From Auanema rhodensis (lineage: Eukaryota; Nematoda; Chromadorea; Rhabditida; Rhabditidae): DNA of 64,000 nucleotides. The position numbers and the translations under genes are program-made. Where the stretch lies: assembly GCA_964057225.1 (NCBI GenBank), contig OZ059896.1:3844001-3908000 (forward strand), in the 5' to 3' direction. Below the pieces are notes generated by a model. It was given only the letters and a program-made list of their open reading frames with translations, was not told the origin of the DNA and did no database searches. Positions 13,001 through 22,500 of the stretch are shown here, one piece after another. Every line of letters starts with the position of its first letter. The stretch's first letter is position 1.

Positions 13001-14084
13001 TTTGCTTTTAAAACTTGATTTTACCATGACTTGTTATAACTTTTTTTGAAACCTGTTCATATTCCAAATGTTTACTGATACTCTATAATATGTTATGCAT
13101 CTTTCGATAATTTTCTCATTCTTTTTTGTATTTGTTAAAATTTCTTCATGTTTTCTTACTGAAAATCCTTCTTGATACTTCTTCTTTGCTTTTAAAACTT
13201 GATTTTACCATGACTTGTTATAACTTTTTTTGAAACCTGTTCATATTCCAAATGTTTACTGATACTCTATAATATGTTATGCATCTTTCGATAATTTTCT
13301 CATTCTTTTTTGTATTTGTTAAAATTTCTTCATGTTTTCCTACTGAAGATGCTTCTTGATACTTTTTTTTGTTTTTAATACTTGATTTTACCATGACTTG
13401 TTATAACTTTCTTTCGTATCATGTTCATGGAATAAATAATATTTTACTCTAGTATATTTTGTACATCTCTTGATAATTTTCTCATTCTTTTTTGTATTTG
13501 TTAAAATTTCTTCCTGTTTTCTTACTGAAAATGCTTCTTGATACTTTTTTTTTGTTTTTAATACTTGATTTTATCATGACTTGATTTTACTTTTGTTGAA
13601 ACCTGTTCATATTTTAAATGTTTACTGATACTCTAGTATACTTTGTACATCTTTCGATAATTTTGTCATTCTGTTTTGTATTTGTTAAAATTTCTTCATG
13701 TTTTCTTACTGAAAATGCTTCTTGATACTTTTTTTTTGTTTTAATACTTGATTTTATCATGACTTGATTTTACTTTTGTTGAAACCTGTTCATATTTTAA
13801 ATGTTTACTGATACTCTAGTATACTTTGTACATCTTTCGCTAATTTTCTCATTCTTCTTTGTATTTGTTAAAATTTCTTCATGTTTTCTTACTGAAAATC
13901 CTTCTTGATACTTCTTCTTTGCTTTTAAAACTTGATTTTACCATGACTTGTTATAACTTTTTTTGAAACCTGTTCATATTTAAAATGTTTACTGATACTC
14001 TATAGTACGTTATGCATCTCTTGATAATTTTTTCATTCTTCTTTGTATTTGTTAAAATTTCTTCATGTTTTCTTACTTCTTCTT
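4043..14084 (-). repeat. Family A satellite array, minus orientation, about 55 monomers of 179-184 bp
   Basis: Successive gatactctat landmarks at 4681, 4860, 5044, 5224, 5408 and 5592 give spacings of 179-184 bp. At least three subtypes interleave: (i) about 179 bp with cttccccatgaa; (ii) about 184 bp with cttgattttaccatgacttg and gaaacctgttcat; (iii) units with cgtatcatgttcatggaat and ctctagtatactttgtac. Rare variants recur in the same order at distant places, showing multi-monomer segmental duplication. Examples are tctgtgtatt at 6001 and 9275, cgaaatctgttc at 5741 and 8836, and tctttcgcta at 9801 and 13833. No gene is present. Confidence 0.92.
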
Positions 14085-14226
14085 AAGTCATTGTAAAATC
14101 AAATAATAAAAGCAAAGAAGAAATATCAAGAAGCACTTTCAATAAGAAAATGTGAAGAATTTTCAACAAATATAAATAAGATCAAACAATTATCAGGAGA
14201 TGTATAGAGTATACTAGAGTAAATAA
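14085..14226 (+). repeat. Family A fragment, plus orientation, inside the right arm
   Basis: Words such as agaaatatcaagaag and gagtatactagagtaaata mark a partial family A monomer. Its orientation is opposite to the adjoining 10-kb array, so 14084/14085 is another orientation-switch point. It ends where the non-satellite core begins with ccacgcccac. Confidence 0.8.
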
Positions 14227-14485
14227 ACCACGCCCACATTCCTAACGTCAATGAAAGCCGAACTGTACAAATGCTAATATATTAACTAGTTAGCTAAATC
14301 TCTCAATATATACATTATATTTATATATATAAGTATAAATATGAAAAAAAAAAGAGAAAAAATAAAAATTAAAAAAAATACAACACTAAGAATATTCAAA
14401 TTTTCAAAATAGCATAAGCAAGCAATGAAAATCTAAACAATCATATCATTTTAAAAAAAAGAAAGAGCGGTTGTAGTCAGCATCA

Positions 14486-14509
14486 TTACTTCAACTTCTA
14501 ATCAACAAC
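14486..14509 (-). repeat. 24-bp word shared with the edge of the 351-bp array (right arm copy)
   Basis: This is the inverted copy of 1422-1445. It reads on the plus strand as the reverse complement of 15055-15078. Relative to the minus-strand H4 start it is antisense, the opposite of its orientation beside the stem-loop. Confidence 0.8.
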
Positions 14510-14552
14510 AAGCACATAGCACAGATAAGTCAATCACTATTTTATTATTCAA

Positions 14553-14597
14553 TCATATAAATTCAAGACCTTTTCCTCCTTTACCACGTTCAGACAT
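14553..14597 (-). pseudogene. Histone H4 N-terminal fragment, truncated after codon 11 (right copy)
   Basis: Read on the minus strand from ATG at 14597, the frame is MSERGKGGKGLEFI followed by TGA. As in the left copy, 10 of the first 11 residues match the canonical H4 tail, with E for G at residue 3, and similarity to H4 ends after the Leu codon. The left copy has Leu instead of Phe at codon 13, a difference after the break. Sharing both the G-to-E change and the same breakpoint means the two fragments come from one already broken copy. A good TATA box lies 43 bp upstream (14640-14646), and an upstream histone 3' end lies at 15034-15049 in the same direction, so the original cluster order is partly kept. 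The product cannot be a functional histone. Confidence 0.85.
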
Positions 14598-14639
14598 GCT
14601 GATCAAGCTGTGTGTTGAATAGTAACCCTAGCATCTCCG

Positions 14640-14704
14640 TTATATACTAGTGCTGTAGAGGTCACCGCGCAAAAACCCATTGTAATCGCCACCAAGCATA
14701 TTGG
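14640..14704 (-). promoter_or_regulatory. H4 promoter remnant, right copy: TATATAA and CCAAT box
   Basis: On the minus strand TATATAA occupies 14646-14640, 43 bp upstream of the ATG, and CCAAT occupies 14704-14700. Spacing equals that of the left copy, where the TATA motif has one substitution. If either fragment is transcribed, this is the more likely one. Confidence 0.55.
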
Positions 14705-14796
14705 CGCTTAATTTTGCCGCTCAATTCTAGAAATGTATATTTAAATTTTATATAAACGATAAGAATAACATAAACAACTGTTTATTTGCGAACAAA

Positions 14797-15033
14797 CGTG
14801 GAATAGAAACATGTGAGGCATTAGATATGATCACTGTTGTTGTTATCAACATGAAAGCATAATTAATGAAATTCATAAAAAAAAATAGAGATGGATATGG
14901 AGTATCAAAGATAGGGATTCTCCTTTACATAAGAGCGAAACATATCATATCAATTATCATTACATAGCAAAAAAAGACAAGACAGACACAGTATTATATT
15001 ATAAATCATTATGAATACATCAAATTTAAATGT
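14797..15033. other. Single-copy AT-rich spacer, no gene seen
   Basis: This stretch is absent from the left arm and belongs to neither satellite. On the minus strand it is the region downstream of the histone stem-loop and upstream of the H4 promoter, so it fits a histone intergenic spacer. I see no purine-rich U7-type element shortly after the stem-loop. A minus-strand open frame of 66 codons crossing this region runs through the stem-loop and the satellite edge and is not believable as a gene. Confidence 0.6.
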
Positions 15034-15049
15034 GGCCCTAAAGAGGGCC
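15034..15049 (-). promoter_or_regulatory. Orphan histone mRNA 3'-end stem-loop
   Basis: On the minus strand the 16-nt element is GGCCCT-CTTT-AGGGCC: a perfect 6-bp stem with GG/CC at its base and a 4-nt loop, preceded by CCAAC and followed by ACA. This matches the element bound by stem-loop binding protein in replication-dependent histone mRNAs, where it sets 3'-end formation in place of a poly(A) tail. Loop and flanks set the strand: read on plus the loop would be AAAG. A C at the first loop position is the form described in C. elegans, whereas U is usual in most animals. The gene it served is missing; sequence upstream on its strand is replaced by the 351-bp array after about 28 nt. Confidence 0.85.
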
Positions 15050-15054
15050 GTTGG

Positions 15055-15078
15055 GTTGTTGATTAGAAGTTGAAGTAA
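15055..15078 (+). repeat. 24-bp word at the junction with the 351-bp array
   Basis: This is identical to 1422-1445. On the minus strand it would be histone 3'-UTR sequence a few bases before the stem-loop. Its last bases (aa) overlap the first bases of the first 351-bp monomer, so the array boundary falls at the end of the shared word and shows a 2-bp microhomology. Confidence 0.8.
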
Positions 15079-15364
15079 ATCTGATAACACAGATCGACGC
15101 AGCTTAAAAATCCGCATCGAATGCACTATACTACATGGAGAAACGCTCAATACAAAAATTAGTTATGATCGTTTGAAAAATGATGCATTAGTGTATGTTG
15201 AGTTTCCATGTACACTCAACATTGCTTCCAAAAACATTTTGACAAAAAGTTTCCCGAAAAATTTCAAAATAATTTCACAAAAAGTAGATGTTTTTAGATT
15301 CCTTTTTTCAAGACAAAAACGATGGACATTGTTATTCAACAAAAAAATTAATTCTTCACGGTGA
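15074..15364 (+). other. Exon-like open frame within the 351-bp monomer (first unit shown)
   Basis: One plus-strand frame is open for 96 codons from 15074 to the TGA at 15362-15364 but contains no ATG; the first alternative start is a TTG at 15173. Units with ggagaaac or tgggaaac leaders share the open upstream half, while the common taagaaaag leader places a TAA there. The frame usually ends at INSSR or INSSG plus a stop. In units with six rather than seven A's before ttaattc (32373, 32723, 34126, 36933 and others) it continues another 18 codons through LILQGENRGYKCELISVDIS. In the unit at 18684, which has a 4-T rather than 5-T run, an alternative path (LDSFFQDKDDGHCYSTKK) reaches the same ending. 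Absence of ATG and presence in a satellite argue against a gene; descent from an exon is possible. I do not recognise a family. Confidence 0.45.
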
Positions 15365-16576
15365 AAATCGAGGATATAAGTGTGAACCTATATCAGTTGA
15401 TATCTCGGTGCATTTTTAAGCTAGCGCAAATCTGATAACACAGATCGACGCAGCTTAAAAATCCGCATCGAATGCACTATACTACATGGAGAAACGCTCA
15501 ATACAAAAATTAGTTATGATCGTTTGAAAAATGATGCATTAGTGTATGTTGAGTTTCCATGTACACTCAACATTGCTTCCAAAAACATTTTGACAAAAAG
15601 TTTCCCGAAAAATTTCAGAATAATTTCACAAAAAGTAGATGTTTTTAGATTCCTTTTTTCAAGACAAAGACGATGGACATTGTTATTCAACGAAAAAATT
15701 AATTCTTCAGGGTGAAAATCGAGGATATAAGTGTGAACTTATATCAGTTGATATCTCGGTGCATTTTTAAGCTAGCGCAAATCTGATAACACAGATCGAC
15801 GCAGCTTAAAAATCCGCATCGAATGCACTATACTACATTAAGAAAAGCTTAATACAAAAATTAGTTATGATCGTTTGAAAAATGATGCATTAGTGTATGT
15901 TGAGTTTCCATGTACACTCAACATTGCTTCCAAAAACATTTTGACAAAAATTTTCCCGAAAAATTTCAAAATAATTTCACAAAAAGTAGATGTTTTTAGA
16001 TTCCTTTTTTCAAGACAAAGACGATGGACATTGTTATTCAACAAAAAAATTAATTCTTCACGGTGAAAATCGAGGATATAAGTGTGAACCTATATCAGTT
16101 GATATCTCGGTGCATTTTCAAGCTAGCGCAAATCTGATAACACAGATCGACGCAGCTTAAAAATCCGCATCGAATGCACTATACTACATTAAGAAAAGCT
16201 TAATACAAAAATTAGTTATGATCGTTTGAAAAATGATGCATTAGTGTATGTTGAGTTTCCATGTACACTCAACATTGCTTCCAAAAACATTTTGACAAAA
16301 ATTTTCCCGAAAAATTTCAAAATAATTTCACAAAAAGTAGATGTTTTTAGATTCCTTTTTTCAAGACAAAGACGATGGACATTGTTATTCAACAAAAAAA
16401 TTAATTCTTCACGGTGAAAATCGAGGATATAAGTGTGAACCTATATCAGTTGATATCTCGGTGCATTTTCAAGCTAGTGCAAATCTGATAACACAGATCG
16501 ACGCAGCTTAAAAATCCGCATCGAATGCACTATACTACATTAAGAAAAGCTTAATACAAAAATTAGTTATGATCGT

Positions 16577-19500
16577 TTGAAAAATGATGCATTAGTGTAT
16601 GTTGAGTTTCCATGTACACTCAACATTGCTTCCAAAAACATTTTGACAAAAATTTTCCCGAAAAATTTCAAAATAATTTCACAACAAGTAGATGTTTTTA
16701 GATTCCTTTTTTCAAGACAAAGACGATGGACATTGTTATTCAACAAAAAAATTAATTCTTCACGGTGAAAATCGAGGATATAAGTGTGAACCTATATCAG
16801 TTGATATCTCGGTGCATTTTCAAGCTAGCGCAAATCTGATAACACAGATCGACGCAGCTTAAAAATCCGCATCGAATGCACTATACTACATTAAGAAAAG
16901 CTTAATACAAAAATTAGTTATGATCGTTTGAAAAATGATGCATTAGTGTATGTTGAGTTTCCATGTACACTCAACATTGCTTCCAAAAACATTTTGACAA
17001 AAATTTTCCCGAAAAATTTCAAAATAATTTCACAAAAAGTAGATGTTTTTAGATTCCTTTTTTCAAGACAAAGACGATGGACATTGTTATTCAACAAAAA
17101 AATTAATTCTTCACGGTGAAAATCGAGGATATAAGTGTGAACCTATATCAGTTGATATCTCGGTGCATTTTCAAGCTAGTGCAAATCTGATAACACAGAT
17201 CGACGCAGCTTAAAAATCCGCATCGAATGCACTATACTACATTAAGAAAAGCTTAATACAAAAATTAGTTATGATCGTTTGAAAAATGATGCATTAGTGT
17301 ATGTTGAGTTTCCATGTACACTCAACATTGCTTCCAAAAACATTTTGACAAAAATTTTCCCGAAAAATTTCAAAATAATTTCACAACAAGTAGATGTTTT
17401 TAGATTCCTTTTTTCAAGACAAAGACGATGGACATTGTTATTCAACAAAAAAAATTAATTCTTCAGGGTGAAAATCGAGGATATAAGTGTGAACTTATAT
17501 CAGTTGATATCTCGGTGCATTTTCAAGCTAGCGCAAATCTGATAACACAGATCGACGCAGCTTAAAAATCCGCATCGAATGCACTATACTACATTAAGAA
17601 AAGCTTAATACAAAAATTAGTTATGATCGTTTGAAAAATGATGCATTAGTGTATGTTGAGTTTCCATGTACACTCAACATTGCTTCCAAAAACATTTTGA
17701 CAAAAATTTTCCCGAAAAATTTCAAAATAATTTCACAAAAAGTAGATGTTTTTAGATTCCTTTTTTCAAGACAAAGACGATGGACATTGTTATTCAACAA
17801 AAAAATTAATTCTTCAGGGTGAAAATCGAGGATATAAGTGTGAACTTATATCAGTTGATATCTCGGTGCATTTTCAAGCTAGCGCAAATCTGATAACACA
17901 GATCGACGCAGCTTAAAAATCCGCATCGAATGCACTATACTACATTAAGAAAAGCTTAATACAAAAATTAGTTATGATCGTTTGAAAAATGATGCATTAG
18001 TGTATGTTGAGTTTCCATGTACACTCAACATTGCTTCCAAAAACATTTTGACAAAAATTTTCCCGAAAAATTTCAAAATAATTTCACAAAAAGTAGATGT
18101 TTTTAGATTCCTTTTTTCAAGACAAAGACGATGGACATTGTTATTCAACAAAAAAATTAATTCTTCAGGGTGAAAATCGAGGATATAAGTGTGAACTTAT
18201 ATCAGTTGATATCTCGGTGCATTTTCAAGCTAGCGCAAATCTGATAACACAGATCGACGCAGCTTAAAAATCCGCATCGAATGCACTATACTACATTAAG
18301 AAAAGCTTAATACAAAAATTAGTTATGATCGTTTGAAAAATGATGCATTAGTGTATGTTGAGTTTCCATGTACACTCAACATTGCTTCCAAAAACATTTT
18401 GACAAAAATTTTCCCGAAAAATTTCAAAATAATTTCACAAAAAGTAGATGTTTTTAGATTCCTTTTTTCAAGACAAAGACGATGGACATTGTTATTCAAC
18501 AAAAAAATTAATTCTTCACGGTGAAAATCGAGGATATAAGTGTGAACCTATATCAGTTGATATCTCGGTGCATTTTCAAGCTAGCGCAAATCTGATAACA
18601 CAGATCGACGCAGCTTAAAAATCCGCATCGAATGCACTATACTACATTAAGAAAAGCTTAATACAAAAATTAGTTATGATCGTTTGAAAAATGATGCATT
18701 AGTGTATGTTGAGTTTCCATGTACACTCAACATTGCTTCCAAAAACATTTTGACAAAAATTTTCCCGAAAAATTTCAAAATAATTTCACAAAAAGTAGAT
18801 GTTTTAGATTCCTTTTTTCAAGACAAAGACGATGGACATTGTTATTCAACAAAAAAATTAATTCTTCAGGGTGAAAATCGAGGATATAAGTGTGAACTTA
18901 TATCAGTTGATATCTCGGTGCATTTTTAAGCTAGCGCAAATCTGATAACACAGATCGACGCAGCTTAAAAATCCACATCGAATGCACTATACTACATTGG
19001 GAAACACTCAATACAAAAATTAGTTATGATCGTTTGAAAAATGATGCATTAGTGTATGTTGAGTTTCCATGTACACTCAACATTGCTTCCAAAAACATTT
19101 TGACAAAAATTTTCCCGAAAAATTTCAAAATAATTTCACAAAAAGTAGATGTTTTTAGATTCCTTTTTTCAAGACAAAGACGATGGACATTGTTATTCAA
19201 CAAAAAAATTAATTCTTCACGGTGAAAATCGAGGATATAAGTGTGAACCTATATCAGTTGATATCTCGGTGCATTTTCAAGCTAGTGCAAATCTGATAAC
19301 ACAGATCGACGCAGCTTAAAAATCCGCATCGAATGCACTATACTACATTAAGAAAAGCTTAATACAAAAATTAGTTATGATCGTTTGAAAAATGATGCAT
19401 TAGTGTATGTTGAGTTTCCATGTACACTCAACATTGCTTCCAAAAACATTTTGACAAAAATTTTCCCGAAAAATTTCAAGATAATTTCACAACAAGTAGA

Positions 19501-22500
19501 TGTTTTTAGATTCCTTTTTTCAAGACAAAGACGATGGACATTGTTATTCAACAAAAAAATTAATTCTTCACGGTGAAAATCGAGGATATAAGTGTGAACC
19601 TATATCAGTTGATATCTCGGTGCATTTTCAAGCTAGCGCAAATCTGATAACACAGATCGACGCAGCTTAAAAATCCGCATCGAATGCACTATACTACATT
19701 AAGAAAAGCTTAATACAAAAATTAGTTATGATCGTTTGAAAAATGATGCATTAGTGTATGTTGAGTTTCCATGTACACTCAACATTGCTTCCAAAAACAT
19801 TTTGACAAAAATTTTCCCGAAAAATTTCAAAATAATTTCACAAAAAGTAGATGTTTTTAGATTCCTTTTTTCAAGACAAAGACGATGGACATTGTTATTC
19901 AACAAAAAAATTAATTCTTCACGGTGAAAATCGAGGATATAAGTGTGAACCTATATCAGTTGATATCTCGGTGCATTTTCAAGCTAGTGCAAATCTGATA
20001 ACACAGATCGACGCAGCTTAAAAATCCGCATCGAATGCACTATACTACATTAAGAAAAGCTTAATACAAAAATTAGTTATGATCGTTTGAAAAATGATGC
20101 ATTAGTGTATGTTGAGTTTCATGTACACTCAACATTGCTTCCAAAAACATTTTGACAAAAATTTTCCCGAAAAATTTCAAAATAATTTCACAACAAGTAG
20201 ATGTTTTTAGATTCCTTTTTTCAAGACAAAGACGATGGACATTGTTATTCAACAAAAAAAATTAATTCTTCAGGGTGAAAATCGAGGATATAAGTGTGAA
20301 CTTATATCAGTTGATATCTCGGTGCATTTTCAAGCTAGCGCAAATCTGATAACACAGATCGACGCAGCTTAAAAATCCGCATCGAATGCACTATACTACA
20401 TTAAGAAAAGCTTAATACAAAAATTAGTTATGATCGTTTGAAAAATGATGCATTAGTGTATGTTGAGTTTCCATGTACACTCAACATTGCTTCCAAAAAC
20501 ATTTTGACAAAAATTTTCCCGAAAAATTTCAAAATAATTTCACAAAAAGTAGATGTTTTTAGATTCCTTTTTTCAAGACAAAGACGATGGACATTGTTAT
20601 TCAACAAAAAAATTAATTCTTCAGGGTGAAAATCGAGGATATAAGTGTGAACTTATATCAGTTGATATCTCGGTGCATTTTCAAGCTAGCGCAAATCTGA
20701 TAACACAGATCGACGCAGCTTAAAAATCCGCATCGAATGCACTATACTACATTAAGAAAAGCTTAATACAAAAATTAGTTATGATCGTTTGAAAAATGAT
20801 GCATTAGTGTATGTTGAGTTTCCATGTACACTCAACATTGCTTCCAAAAACATTTTGACAAAAATTTTCCCGAAAAATTTCAAAATAATTTCACAAAAAG
20901 TAGATGTTTTTAGATTCCTTTTTTCAAGACAAAGACGATGGACATTGTTATTCAACAAAAAAATTAATTCTTCAGGGTGAAAATCGAGGATATAAGTGTG
21001 AACTTATATCAGTTGATATCTCGGTGCATTTTTAAGCTAGCGCAAATCTGATAACACAGATCGACGCAGCTTAAAAATCCGCATCGAATGCACTATACTA
21101 CATTAAGAAAAGCTTAATACAAAAATTAGTTATGATCGTTTGAAAAATGATGCATTAGTGTATGTTGAGTTTCCATGTACACTCAACATTGCTTCCAAAA
21201 ACATTTTGACAAAAATTTTCCCGAAAAATTTCAAAATAATTTCACAAAAAGTAGATGTTTTTAGATTCCTTTTTTCAAGACAAAGACGATGGACATTGTT
21301 ATTCAACAAAAAAATTAATTCTTCACGGTGAAAATCGAGGATATAAGTGTGAACCTATATCAGTTGATATCTCGGTGCATTTTCAAGCTAGCGCAAATCT
21401 GATAACACAGATCGACGCAGCTTAAAAATCCGCATCGAATGCACTATACTACATTAAGAAAAGCTTAATACAAAAATTAGTTATGATCGTTTGAAAAATG
21501 ATGCATTAGTGTATGTTGAGTTTCCATGTACACTCAACATTGCTTCCAAAAACATTTTGACAAAAATTTTCCCGAAAAATTTCAAAATAATTTCACAAAA
21601 AGTAGATGTTTTTAGATTCCTTTTTTCAAGACAAAGACGATGGACATTGTTATTCAACAAAAAAATTAATTCTTCAGGGTGAAAATCGAGGATATAAGTG
21701 TGAACTTATATCAGTTGATATCTCGGTGCATTTTTAAGCTAGCGCAAATCTGATAACACAGATCGACGCAGCTTAAAAATCCACATCGAATGCACTATAC
21801 TACATTGGGAAACACTCAATACAAAAATTAGTTATGATCGTTTGAAAAATGATGCATTAGTGTATGTTGAGTTTCCATGTACACTCAACATTGCTTCCAA
21901 AAACATTTTGACAAAAATTTTCCCGAAAAATTTCAAAATAATTTCACAAAAAGTAGATGTTTTTAGATTCCTTTTTTCAAGACAAAGACGATGGACATTG
22001 TTATTCAACAAAAAAATTAATTCTTCACGGTGAAAATCTAGGATATAAGTGTGAACCTATATCAGTTGATATCTCGGTGCATTTTCAAGCTAGTGCAAAT
22101 CTGATAACACAGATCGACGCAGCTTAAAAATCCGCATCGAATGCACTATACTACATTAAGAAAAGCTTAATACAAAAATTAGTTATGATCGTTTGAAAAA
22201 TGATGCATTAGTGTATGTTGAGTTTCCATGTACACTCAACATTGCTTCCAAAAACATTTTGACAAAAATTTTCCCGAAAAATTTCAAAATAATTTCACAA
22301 CAAGTAGATGTTTTTAGATTCCTTTTTTCAAGACAAAGACGATGGACATTGTTATTCAACAAAAAAATTAATTCTTCACGGTGAAAATCGAGGATATAAG
22401 TGTGAACCTATATCAGTTGATATCTCGGTGCATTTTCAAGCTAGCGCAAATCTGATAACACAGATCGACGCAGCTTAAAAATCCGCATCGAATGCACTAT

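Larger units (their letters stand above)
14085..14796 (-). repeat. Right arm of the large inverted duplication carrying an H4 5' fragment
   Basis: This is the reverse complement of 1135-1845, 712 bp against 711 bp. Its inner end (14085-14226) is family A sequence in plus orientation, abutting the minus array at 14084. Its outer end (14796) continues into single-copy DNA with a histone stem-loop, whereas the left arm stops in satellite. The right copy therefore looks closer to the original locus. Confidence 0.93.

Noticed and set aside
14440-14510. Possible C-terminal fragment of another histone (a gaaagagcgg reading gives Glu-Arg-Ala as in the H3 end)
   Set aside because: Only three residues fit, no stop follows at the expected place, and the upstream sequence is a plain A-rich tract.
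14950-15150. Minus-strand frame of 66 codons
   Set aside because: It begins inside the 351-bp satellite, runs through the histone stem-loop and ends in spacer, so it is a chance frame across unrelated elements.
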